Origin: Salinivirgaceae bacterium
GTDB taxonomy: Bacteria > Bacteroidota > Bacteroidia > Bacteroidales > SZUA-534
Length of the DNA: 39,466 bases
NCBI GenBank assembly: GCA_017557605.1
Contig: JAFYYJ010000077.1
Span: forward strand, 1 to 39,466
Direction of reading: 5' to 3'
Part shown: positions 1 through 6,501 of the stretch, piece after piece
Numbering within the stretch: the first letter of the stretch is position 1
Layout of the letters: the number at the start of each line of letters is the position of its first letter
Position numbers and translations under genes: made by a program
The notes under the pieces: model-generated
What the model was told of the DNA's origin: nothing
Databases searched by the model: none
What the model saw: only the letters and a program-made list of their open reading frames with translations

Positions 1-225
1 GCCCCACGTCTCAATGTAGCTGAATCCGGCGAATTTGTCGCCGTCGAGAGCTATCACAGCCTTGCCCTCGCTCATTTTTTGTTTCACATAGCCCGGATTA
101 CGTTTTGCAATGCCGGTGCCACGTACTTTTGCGGCAGCCGCAATGGTTGCCAAAATCTCGTCAACATAAGCGTAGTGCTCCTTGTCGGCCACTAAAATTT
201 TAATGTTGTCGTTGTACTTTTCCAT
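1..225 (-). CDS. GNAT-family N-acyltransferase, 5' part only (possible N-acylglutamate synthase)
   Basis: The first 75 codons are present and the gene runs off the left edge. The reading frame starts at the ATG whose complement is at 223-225. Visible stretches such as KVRGTGIAKR and GKAVIALDGDKFAGFSYIE look like the N-terminal half of a GNAT fold, with the beta-strand pair that leads to the acetyl-CoA site; the CoA-binding loop itself is outside the window. From memory, this opening resembles the Bacteroides proteins linked to arginine biosynthesis that act as N-acylglutamate (N-succinylglutamate) synthase, encoded next to argG/argC. That identification is inference and depends on the missing part and on the neighbours to the left. 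A well-formed promoter lies about 65 bases upstream. Confidence 0.75.
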   Translation of the reverse strand, partial: MEKYNDNIKILVADKEHYAYVDEILATIAAAAKVRGTGIAKRNPGYVKQKMSEGKAVIALDGDKFAGFSYIETWG

Positions 226-295
226 TTTTTCCAACAAATGTTTCGTCTTTTACTCTTGTATATTTATGCAATAATATTGAATATTCTTGCGGCTG

Positions 296-326
296 CAAAA
301 GTACATTGTAGTTTGAATTCGACAAA
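296..326 (-). promoter_or_regulatory. Bacteroidetes-type promoter for the GNAT gene
   Basis: Read on the minus strand, TTTG (323-326) is followed after 19 bases by TACTTTTG (296-303), a full match to the TTTG-N19-21-TAnnTTTG consensus. The predicted start point is near 289, giving a leader of roughly 65 bases before the ATG at 225. Confidence 0.75.
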
Positions 327-463
327 CAAAAAACGTAATATTTTTTAATTCGATAATCGGTTGATTATTAGTCTGTTGTTTGATTTTATTCTTATGGGAA
401 ATCAGATATTGTCGAAATAATGTGTTTTTGCGTCAATAATGCTGATGATTGTCCGACAAACAT

Positions 464-471
464 TAATTTTG
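464..471 (+). promoter_or_regulatory. Probable -7 box for the DUF5020 gene
   Basis: TAATTTTG matches TAnnTTTG. No good TTTG is seen at the usual -33 distance. The site lies downstream of an in-frame ATG at 439, which argues that the longer reading is not used and supports the start at 517 or 520. Confidence 0.5.
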
Positions 472-516
472 CAGACGGAAATATTAAAAACTACTCAATC
501 TGACAATCAGCGCTTT

Positions 517-1254
517 ATGATGAGAAAACTATTTTTTGCATTGATAATCGTCACTGCATCAGCTGGCGTTTCGGCTCAAGACGTGCAACTTCATTACGAT
601 TTTGGCAGCCTGTTGTATTCCGATTTGGACAGCGACCACGCCAATCGTCCGCCATACACTTCAACAGTTGAAATGTTCCACCCTGATGATTGGGGTAGCA
701 CCTTCTTCTTTGTTGATATGGATTACAACGATGGAGTTTCGGGTGCATATTGGGAGATTTCGCGTGAGTTGTGCTTTTGGAAAAGCTCGAATCTTGATTG
801 GTTATCGGCTCATTTTGAGTACAATGGAGGTTTGAACACCGCTGTCGGCTCGTTCAATAATGCATATTTATTAGGAGCGACTTATTCGGGACACAATAAT
901 GACTTTTCGGCCACGTGGTCGGTTAGCGCTATGTATAAGAACATTCCGCACACTAAGGACCGAGATGGCAACAACCATACTCACAACTACCAGCTGACAG
1001 GAGTTTGGAATCTAAGTTTGCTTGATAATTGGATGTCATTTTCGGGATTCATTGACTTTTGGAATGAGCCGCGTCCTTGGCAGAATACAACCCATATATT
1101 GTTGGCGGAGCCGCAAATTTGGCTGAATTTGAATAAGATAAGCCGAATGGAGAAGGTGAATTTGAGCGTTGGCTCGGAGGTCGAATTGTCGAACAATTTT
1201 GTGAGCAAAGGGTTCTATGCAGTGCCAACCTTAGCCGCAAAATGGACGTTTTGA
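517..1254 (+). CDS. DUF5020 family outer-membrane (Tsx-like) protein
   Basis: A 245-residue exported protein. Residues 1-21 form a signal peptide ending in VSAQ. The mature part has the hallmarks of DUF5020: QLHYDFG near the start, then TVEMF, DDWGSTFFFVDMDY and YWEISREL, followed by alternating amphipathic strands and a terminal aromatic residue (KWTF), as expected for an outer-membrane beta-barrel. The family is related to nucleoside-specific Tsx porins, so a small channel in the outer membrane is the likely role; the substrate cannot be read. Two adjacent ATGs (517, 520) are equally good starts. An in-frame ATG at 439 was rejected because it precedes the likely promoter and would put the signal peptide in the interior. 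It appears to be a single-gene unit, with about 106 bases before the next gene. Confidence 0.8.
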   Translation: MMRKLFFALIIVTASAGVSAQDVQLHYDFGSLLYSDLDSDHANRPPYTSTVEMFHPDDWGSTFFFVDMDYNDGVSGAYWEISRELCFWKSSNLDWLSAHFEYNGGLNTAVGSFNNAYLLGATYSGHNNDFSATWSVSAMYKNIPHTKDRDGNNHTHNYQLTGVWNLSLLDNWMSFSGFIDFWNEPRPWQNTTHILLAEPQIWLNLNKISRMEKVNLSVGSEVELSNNFVSKGFYAVPTLAAKWTF

Positions 1255-1360
1255 GTTTTTTTTCGGCCTTGGATATGGTTTTCTCGTCAAAATGAGTAAT
1301 TTAGACACATTATTTGGTATGTGTCGAACGCTTTTGTTAAACCTTTAAAAACTACATAAA

Positions 1361-2017
1361 ATGAAAAAGTTAATTCTTGCTGCATTGGTTCTTTTGTCAG
1401 TTGAATCATTTGCACAAACGCACGCTGTGCAAGGTTCGGTTTTCGTTTTCGATTCGCTTAAAGTTGCAAATGTTGAGGTTGAGGCTTTGAAGGCCAAGAC
1501 GAAGATTCGCACCGATTCGCTCGGTAATTTCAGCATTGTCTGCAACGACAAAGATGTGCTTTTGTTCAAGAGCAAAGTTTTCGGCACCAAGCGGGTCAAA
1601 GTGAACAAAGCCGATTCAAAGGTGGAAGTGAACCTGAACTCGCTGCGTACAAAAGCGGAAATCGATATGGCTATAGGTTATGGATATATCAGTGAGAAAG
1701 ACCGCACAACAGCAATGAAACATCTTGAGTTACAAAACAAATACACCCGTTTTAATAATATGAACGACGCTCTTAAGGCGACCGATGCAAGTTTGATGAT
1801 TTCAGATAATTGCGTAGTGATACGGGGTGTTAACACTATTTCACAATCGGCAAACAGTTGCGCGTTGATTATTGTTGACGGTGTACGGGTTGAAACTTTT
1901 ACCGATATTAATCCGCAACTTGTTGAGAACATTACGATACTCAAAGATGCGAGTTCTTCGGCTATTTATGGTGCTGAAGGCGCCAACGGCGTGATTCTTA
2001 TTACAACAAAAAAATAG
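1361..2017 (+). CDS. Stand-alone SusC-like N-terminal region: carboxypeptidase-like domain plus TonB plug, no barrel
   Basis: A 218-residue protein with a signal peptide (1-19, ending SFAQ). It has a carboxypeptidase-regulatory-like beta-sandwich (about 22-95, with GSVFVFDSLKVANVEVE and DSLGNFSI) and then a TonB-receptor plug (about 100-218). The end carries the classic SusC signature: ALIIVDGVRV, INPQLVENITILKDASSSAI and GAEGANGVILITTKK. In SusC proteins about 750 more residues of barrel follow; here the frame ends cleanly at TAG right after ITTKK and is followed by a strong terminator. So this is either a genuine plug-only protein or the neatly trimmed remnant of a receptor. The plug residues look well kept, which favours a functional protein. 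No SusD homologue or glycan genes are nearby. Possible roles, all speculative, are blocking or modulating a SusC barrel in trans, or a periplasmic interaction module. Confidence 0.8.
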   Translation: MKKLILAALVLLSVESFAQTHAVQGSVFVFDSLKVANVEVEALKAKTKIRTDSLGNFSIVCNDKDVLLFKSKVFGTKRVKVNKADSKVEVNLNSLRTKAEIDMAIGYGYISEKDRTTAMKHLELQNKYTRFNNMNDALKATDASLMISDNCVVIRGVNTISQSANSCALIIVDGVRVETFTDINPQLVENITILKDASSSAIYGAEGANGVILITTKK

Positions 2018-2062
2018 GAGAGAAGCGCCCTGAGCGATTACGGAATAACAAAAGAATTGAAC

Positions 2063-2095
2063 AAAAAATCCCCGACTAATTCGGGGATTTTCTTT
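2063..2095. terminator. Bidirectional intrinsic terminator between convergent genes
   Basis: A perfect 10-bp stem (2066-2075 with 2081-2090, core CCCCGA/TCGGGG) with a 5-base loop. It has a T-rich run to the right and six A's to the left, so it can end transcripts from both the plug gene and the facing secreted-protein gene. Confidence 0.85.
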
Positions 2096-2119
2096 TATGT
2101 AAAAGTTTGTTTATGAGCT

Positions 2120-2698
2120 TTATTTGCCTTTTTTAACTCTTGCGCCAAATACTTTACCGGCTTTTGCATAAGCCTCGCCAACGCGGCTTGCGACAGAAAA
2201 GTCATCGCCCCAGAACGTTGTACCAGGCGCTTTCAGAATCTGGACAGTGGCAACTTCGCTGTTCGATGATGTCTCTATAATTCTGATTGTCACGTTGATA
2301 AACGCGTCTTGGCGCATAACACCCACATTGAATCCTGGCTCAAAAAAATCGGTATTTACCACAATGTTATATGCTTGCACCTCATCTTTGCAGATAATGT
2401 CGCTGTATTTCGAAAACAGCTCGCAGAAACGGATTGGGTAAACATTCTTTTTGTCGCTTTCCCAAGCTGCCAGCCATTTGTCGCCGCGGCCGGCCTCTTT
2501 GTTGTTGTAGTCCGTCGTTTTTTTGTTGATGTAGTCAGCCTCGCTCATCTTCCCGACGGTCATGTCGTTGTAGGTGAAGTTGAAGCTGACGGCGTCGATA
2601 CCACTCAGACATTTCAGGTCGCCTTTCACAATCACTTTTTGTGCCGATGCAAACATGCATGCGCACAGGCCAAAAGCCAATAATGCTATTTTCTTCAT
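2120..2698 (-). CDS. Secreted protein of unknown function, Bacteroidales-type
   Basis: A 192-residue protein with a clear signal peptide (1-20, ending FASAQ). The mature part shows patterns that I believe recur in a conserved Bacteroidales family: FNFTYNDMTVGKM, DYINKKTTDYNNKEAGRGD, then a mixed beta region with FFEPGFNVG and ending in a basic tail. No catalytic motif is recognisable. The -EADYI--K---YN-KEAG-GD- segment looks like a conserved helix, and the second half (VVNTDFFEPGF, INVTIRIIE) alternates like a small beta-sheet domain. It is a monocistronic gene converging on the plug protein. A function is not assignable; a periplasmic or surface location is inferred from the signal peptide. 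Confidence 0.7.
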   Translation of the reverse strand: MKKIALLAFGLCACMFASAQKVIVKGDLKCLSGIDAVSFNFTYNDMTVGKMSEADYINKKTTDYNNKEAGRGDKWLAAWESDKKNVYPIRFCELFSKYSDIICKDEVQAYNIVVNTDFFEPGFNVGVMRQDAFINVTIRIIETSSNSEVATVQILKAPGTTFWGDDFSVASRVGEAYAKAGKVFGARVKKGK

Positions 2699-2824
2699 TG
2701 TTTATGTGTTTTAGTAATGATAAAGGTAGATGTTTTTCTTTTCGGTTATACGTGTTGTTGTTTATATGTAATGTCTTGAAAAATAGATAATTGTAGTTGC
2801 TAGCTGAAAAATCTTCAAAAAATA

Positions 2825-2856
2825 TTTGCTTGTTACCGTTTGGTAACATACTTTTG
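2825..2856 (+). promoter_or_regulatory. Promoter of the tetR-nitroreductase unit
   Basis: TTTG (2825-2828), a 20-base spacer, then TACTTTTG (2849-2856): an exact match to the Bacteroidetes promoter. The predicted start point is near 2862, about 25 bases before the tetR ATG. Confidence 0.8.
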
Positions 2857-2872
2857 TAACCGAAAGGTAACA
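2831..2872 (+). promoter_or_regulatory. Two 18-bp inverted repeats: likely TetR operators
   Basis: Operator 1 (2831-2848) has TGTTACC and GGTAACA arms around GTTT and is a perfect inverted repeat. Operator 2 (2855-2872) has TGTAACC and GGTAACA arms around GAAA, with one mismatched pair. The repeats are offset by 24 bp. The first fills the spacer between the -33 and -7 boxes and the second covers the start point, an arrangement expected for direct autorepression by the TetR protein encoded immediately downstream. Ligand and binding are not shown. Confidence 0.75.
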
Positions 2873-2886
2873 TAAATGATTGTACT

Positions 2887-3471
2887 ATGAATAAGAATAG
2901 AAGTCAGACGGAGCAGCGCATACTTGAGGCAGTCGGAAAGATTGTCGAGAGCGAGGGTTTTGAGGCTGTGGGCGTAAATGCTGTGGCAAGCGTATCGGGA
3001 GTGTCGAAGGTACTTATTTACAGGTATTTCGGTTCAATTGAACAATTGCTTGCCAAATATATAGAGGACAATGACTATTGGCTCAATTCGGAATTTCAGA
3101 TTCCGCAACACGACAATGTGAAGGAGTTTTCGAAGTCGGTTTTTCGCGCATATATTGATATGGTACGGAAAACGCCTGCGCTGCAAAAACTCTACCGTTG
3201 GGAGCTTACCACAAACAATCCGGCCATCGAAAAACTCCGTGAACGCCGCGAGCAGATTGCGCTTGGCATCATCAATGCGGTGAGTCAGCAGTCGGGGCAG
3301 AGCCTTGAACGCGTAGCCGGCATATCAACGCTTGTAACGGCCACAGTACCATATCTTTGTGTCCTTTCGGAGAATTGCAAGGTCTATAACTCGTTCGACA
3401 TAAGTAGCGATTCGGGTTGGGATAAGTTGTTGGAAACCATTGATTTTATGCTTGATAAAATACTCGATTAA
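2887..3471 (+). CDS. TetR/AcrR family transcriptional regulator
   Basis: A 194-residue one-component regulator. Residues about 8-60 form the TetR DNA-binding domain: a first helix (TEQRILEAVGKIVESEG), then the helix-turn-helix (VNAVASVSGVSKVLIYRYFGS) with the family's typical YxYF turn, followed by LLAKYIED. The remaining about 130 residues are the alpha-helical ligand and dimer domain, whose ligand cannot be read. The gene sits 1 base upstream of the nitroreductase gene, so the two are co-transcribed. Two inverted repeats on its own promoter make autorepression likely. A reasonable inference is that it controls the neighbouring oxidoreductase in response to a small, perhaps redox-active or xenobiotic, molecule. 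Confidence 0.9.
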   Translation: MNKNRSQTEQRILEAVGKIVESEGFEAVGVNAVASVSGVSKVLIYRYFGSIEQLLAKYIEDNDYWLNSEFQIPQHDNVKEFSKSVFRAYIDMVRKTPALQKLYRWELTTNNPAIEKLRERREQIALGIINAVSQQSGQSLERVAGISTLVTATVPYLCVLSENCKVYNSFDISSDSGWDKLLETIDFMLDKILD

Positions 3472-3472
3472 T

Positions 3473-4444
3473 ATGGAAAATCTCACTTTTTTTGAAATCG
3501 CCAAAATCTTGATTTCGTTTGCTATTTGCGCTCCATCTGGGCATAATTCGCAGCCGTGGAAGTTTCAAATTGTTGGAAATACGATAGTTATCTCGCCCGA
3601 TTTCTCGAAGCGGCTGGAGGTTGTAGATTCATCGGACAAGGAGTTGTTCATCAGTCTCGGCTGCGCGCTCGAGAATATGCAGATTGCCGCCACCAACTAC
3701 GGCTACCTGTCGGAGTACGATTACACTGACGGGAAGATTGTGGTAACTTTCACAAAATCGGACAATTGCGCGGTTGACACGCTTTTCGGTCATATAAAAG
3801 AGCGTCACACTTATCGTGGAAGTTTCACTGGCGAGAAAATCCCGCAGGAGCGGATTGACGCGCTGAAATCGATTGATAATGGAAATGGTGACTGTGTCAG
3901 GATTTTCGAATCGGGCACACCTCAAGCCGATTTTATCTGCCGCCAAATATCGGAGGGCAACACCATTCAGATGAGCGATACGGCTTTTAAACGCGAACTT
4001 CTTTCGTGGATGCGGTTCAATAAAAAGCATATCGCGCAGACGCATAATGGCTTGTGCTACAATGTACTGGGCTTCCCGGCAACACCGCAGCCAATGGGTC
4101 GCACAATTGTGAAAATGGCTTTGAATCCGAAATCGCAAAACAAAACCGATGACAAGGTAAATGCTTCAGCATCACATTTTTGCATACTATGCAGCAATGG
4201 CACTTCGAAGAAAGATTACATCGCCCTTGGCAAAACGCTTGAACGAGTGTTGCTTACGGTTTGCGGCTCGGGGTTGTCGTATAATTTCAGCAATCAGGCT
4301 TGCGAGATTCCCGAACTCACCGAAAAGTTGAGGTCGGAACTTGGTATATCGAACTATCCGGCTGTAACTCTGCGGCTTGGCTACGGCCATACTCCAAAAT
4401 ACTACGCTCCTCGCGCAAGTGTTGAGGCTGTGATGGAGGAGTAG
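3473..4444 (+). CDS. Nitroreductase-fold FMN oxidoreductase (Acg-like)
   Basis: A 323-residue protein. The start is taken at 3473, directly after the tetR stop; a longer reading from 3440 would overlap that gene. Residues 20-31 (APSGHNSQPWKF) are the FMN-phosphate binding motif of the nitroreductase superfamily. ERHTYRGSF lies in the first half, and the end (LRLGYGHTPKYYAPRASVEAV) has the R-G-G-x-P-x-x-P-R closing pattern of the Acg-like branch. The length, about 320 rather than about 200 residues, also fits that branch, which consists of two fused nitroreductase halves, one of them degenerate. It is probably cytoplasmic, since no signal peptide is present. The substrate is unknown. Its place in a two-gene unit with a TetR regulator suggests an inducible redox or detoxification role. 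Confidence 0.82.
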   Translation: MENLTFFEIAKILISFAICAPSGHNSQPWKFQIVGNTIVISPDFSKRLEVVDSSDKELFISLGCALENMQIAATNYGYLSEYDYTDGKIVVTFTKSDNCAVDTLFGHIKERHTYRGSFTGEKIPQERIDALKSIDNGNGDCVRIFESGTPQADFICRQISEGNTIQMSDTAFKRELLSWMRFNKKHIAQTHNGLCYNVLGFPATPQPMGRTIVKMALNPKSQNKTDDKVNASASHFCILCSNGTSKKDYIALGKTLERVLLTVCGSGLSYNFSNQACEIPELTEKLRSELGISNYPAVTLRLGYGHTPKYYAPRASVEAVMEE

Positions 4445-4461
4445 GATTGTAAAAACTTCAT

Positions 4462-4500
4462 AAAAACGGGGTTTACTGATTTCAGCCGCCCCGTTTTTTT
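4462..4500 (+). terminator. Intrinsic terminator after the nitroreductase gene
   Basis: A 10-bp stem (4462-4471 with 4489-4498, core ACGGGG/CCCCGT) with a 17-base loop. Six to seven T's follow. Confidence 0.8.
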
Positions 4501-4552
4501 ATTGGCGTCATTTTTAATAACATTGCAGCGCGAATAAAGTAACACCGCAAAA

Positions 4553-5062
4553 ATGTTAATCTACCTGATTGGATATATGGGCGCAGGCAAAACCACTTAC
4601 GGTAAGCGGCTTGCGCGCGACATAAACTACAACTTCATCGACCTTGACCAAAAGATTGAGGCCGAACAAGGCAAGACTATCTCTGAAATTTTCGCTGAAA
4701 AGGGCGAAGACGGCTTCCGCCAAATTGAGCGTGAGGCGATGATGCAGACTTTCGGTCTTGAGAATACCATTGTGGCCACTGGCGGCGGCACACCTTGTTT
4801 TTTCGACAATATGCAGTTGCTTAATCAGAATGGCGCCACACTCTACATCGAATTGACACCCAAAGCGCTTGTCTGGAACTTGATGAACTCGCACAAAGAC
4901 AGGCCGTTGCTTCACGACAAGACTTACGAGGAACTTGTCGATTATATCGATGCCACCTTGCAGAAACGTCTGCCGTTCTACACGCAGGCCCGTTACAAAG
5001 TCGACGGCATTGGCATCACATCGCAGAAAATGATTGACGCACTCTACGACTGCAAGTTATGA
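4553..5062 (+). CDS. aroK: Shikimate kinase
   Basis: A 169-residue enzyme that phosphorylates shikimate with ATP to shikimate 3-phosphate, the fifth step of the chorismate pathway. It has the Walker A loop GYMGAGKT (7-14), the DLD motif with the shikimate-binding Asp (30-32), Arg56 in GFRQIE, the GGG loop (77-79), the lid segment KDRPLL and a late Arg in KRLPFY. The length is normal for the family. Its stop overlaps the ATG of ispD (ATGA at 5059-5062), so translation is coupled. It follows a terminator and has its own short upstream region, in which only a weak promoter-like TAACATTG (4518-4525) is visible. The cytoplasmic location and role are secure from the motifs. Confidence 0.95.
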   Translation: MLIYLIGYMGAGKTTYGKRLARDINYNFIDLDQKIEAEQGKTISEIFAEKGEDGFRQIEREAMMQTFGLENTIVATGGGTPCFFDNMQLLNQNGATLYIELTPKALVWNLMNSHKDRPLLHDKTYEELVDYIDATLQKRLPFYTQARYKVDGIGITSQKMIDALYDCKL

Positions 5063-5730
5063 ACCGAAGTGTGATTATAGTGGCGGGCGGCTCTGGTAGC
5101 CGAATGGGTTCCGATGTGCCGAAGCAGTTTCTGCCGTTGGCCGGCCGACCAATACTGATGCACACCATTGAGGCTTTCTACAACTTTGACAATCAGATGA
5201 ATATTGTGCTTGTGCTGCCGGCTGAGCAGCACGCCTACTGGCACGACCTTTGCCGAAAGCACTCGTTCAATATCGACTGTCAGATTGTTGCTGGCGGTGC
5301 AACACGCTTTCACTCAACACTATGTGGTTTGGCAAAAATTCCATCGACGGGTGTTGTGGCGGTTCACGATGGTGTGCGGCCGCTGGTGTCTTTGGCAACA
5401 TTGCAACGGTGCTTTGAGGCTGTTGAGCAACATAGGGCAGTGGTTCCGGCAATTCCGGTCAACGAGTCGGTGCGGCAGATTGAGCCGGACGGTGTCAGCC
5501 GTGCTGTCAGCCGCGACAATTATCGGTTGGTTCAGACACCGCAAGTATTCGATGCCGCCACATTGCATCAGGCTTTCCGTCAGCCTTATAGCCCGCTTTT
5601 CACCGACGACGCATCGGTGGTTGAGCAGATGGGCGTTGAGGTTACGCTTGTTGAAGGGAACTTCGAGAACATCAAAATCACACGGCCGGTGGATTTGGTT
5701 CTGGCTGAGGCGCTTATGAAAAAGGCGTAA
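5059..5730 (+). CDS. ispD: 2-C-methyl-D-erythritol 4-phosphate cytidylyltransferase
   Basis: A 223-residue enzyme of the MEP isoprenoid pathway. It joins CTP and methylerythritol phosphate to give CDP-methylerythritol and pyrophosphate. The N-terminal nucleotide-binding loop GGSGSRMGSDVPKQ (10-23) contains the key Arg15 and Lys22. HDGVRP (103-108) carries the metal-binding Asp104. TDDASVVE and NIKITRPVDL near the end are family signatures. The length fits the monofunctional enzyme; no IspF domain is fused. It is translationally coupled to aroK by a 4-base overlap, a pairing with no obvious pathway link beyond housekeeping. It converges on the phosphatase gene with 20 bases between stops. Confidence 0.95.
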   Translation: MNRSVIIVAGGSGSRMGSDVPKQFLPLAGRPILMHTIEAFYNFDNQMNIVLVLPAEQHAYWHDLCRKHSFNIDCQIVAGGATRFHSTLCGLAKIPSTGVVAVHDGVRPLVSLATLQRCFEAVEQHRAVVPAIPVNESVRQIEPDGVSRAVSRDNYRLVQTPQVFDAATLHQAFRQPYSPLFTDDASVVEQMGVEVTLVEGNFENIKITRPVDLVLAEALMKKA

Positions 5731-5750
5731 GTCGAAAGGCACAAGGCGCT

Positions 5751-6215
5751 TTATAGACTCTCAATCAATCCGTTGCAGGCATCATCGAGCAAATCGAGAA
5801 CCAACTCAAAATCTTTTGGACCGCCATAGTAGGGGTCGGGTACTGAATTGACGTGGTAAGTGCGGCAATAGTCCGACATCTTGCTGATTTTCAGCTGAGA
5901 CTGTTCGTCGGGTGCAATGTCGAGTAGGCGGCGGATATTGTCATCGTCCATACCTATTATATAGTCGAAGTGGCTGAAATCGGCGGTTGTGATTTTCCGT
6001 GCTATGCTGGTGATGTTTATACCTCGGTTGGCGGCGTGCTGGCGCATCCTAGGGTCGGCTTTCTCTCCTGAATGATAACTGATTAGCCCTGCCGAATCAA
6101 TTTCAAAGTCGGCGGTAAGTCCGCGTTGGGCCACAACTTGCTTCATAACGGCTTCGGCGCAGGCCGAGCGGCAGATATTACCCAAGCAGACAAATAGAAT
6201 TTTCGTTTTACACAT
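5751..6215 (-). CDS. Low-molecular-weight protein-tyrosine phosphatase
   Basis: A 154-residue cytoplasmic phosphatase. The P-loop CLGNICRS has nucleophile Cys10 and Arg16 (CX5R). The general acid is Asp127 in VPDPYYGG. Also present are the SAGL segment and FDYIIGMDDDN typical of the family. I start it at the Met encoded at 6213-6215, because family members begin only a few residues before the P-loop; an in-frame Met nine codons earlier is possible. Such enzymes often counteract tyrosine kinases of capsule or polysaccharide export, but no kinase lies nearby, so the target is unknown. A homologous role as arsenate reductase is unlikely given the DPYY motif. Confidence 0.9.
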   Translation of the reverse strand: MCKTKILFVCLGNICRSACAEAVMKQVVAQRGLTADFEIDSAGLISYHSGEKADPRMRQHAANRGINITSIARKITTADFSHFDYIIGMDDDNIRRLLDIAPDEQSQLKISKMSDYCRTYHVNSVPDPYYGGPKDFELVLDLLDDACNGLIESL

Positions 6216-6257
6216 TGGTGTCAGTTTTGCGGCAAATTTCAATAAAATCGGTATAAT

Positions 6258-6290
6258 CTTGCTGTAATTCGAAGCAAAAAATTACTTTTG
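6258..6290 (+). promoter_or_regulatory. Promoter of tRNA-Thr
   Basis: CTTG (6258-6261, one mismatch to TTTG), 21 bases, then TACTTTTG (6283-6290), a full TAnnTTTG match. The predicted start point is a few bases before the tRNA 5' end at 6301. Confidence 0.65.
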
Positions 6291-6300
6291 CGCCGCGTTT

Positions 6301-6373
<73 letters not shown>

Positions 6374-6378
6374 CAGGC

Positions 6379-6413
6379 AAAAGACCGAATCTGAAAAAGT
6401 TCGGTCTTTTTTG
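6379..6413 (+). terminator. Terminator of tRNA-Thr
   Basis: An 11-bp perfect stem (6379-6389 with 6400-6410; core AGACCGAA/TTCGGTCT), a 10-base loop and a T run. Confidence 0.85.
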
Positions 6414-6430
6414 TTTTGATGGCTTTCTGC

Positions 6431-6469
6431 AAAAAAAATCCAGCAACCCCGAATTTCGGAATTGCTGGA
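6431..6469 (-). terminator. Terminator of the minus-strand symporter operon
   Basis: Read on the minus strand, an 8-bp stem (TCCAGCAA at 6439-6446 pairing with TTGCTGGA at 6462-6469), with further complementary bases inside, is followed by eight U's (A's at 6431-6438). It lies about 30 bases past the symporter stop. Confidence 0.85.
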
Positions 6470-6501
6470 ATCTTATGTATATCGCAGATTAACTGCTTGT
6501 T

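Noticed and set aside
2535..2873. A minus-strand open frame overlapping the start of the secreted protein and the tetR promoter
   Set aside because: It covers the operators and reads into another frame of a gene with a clear signal peptide.
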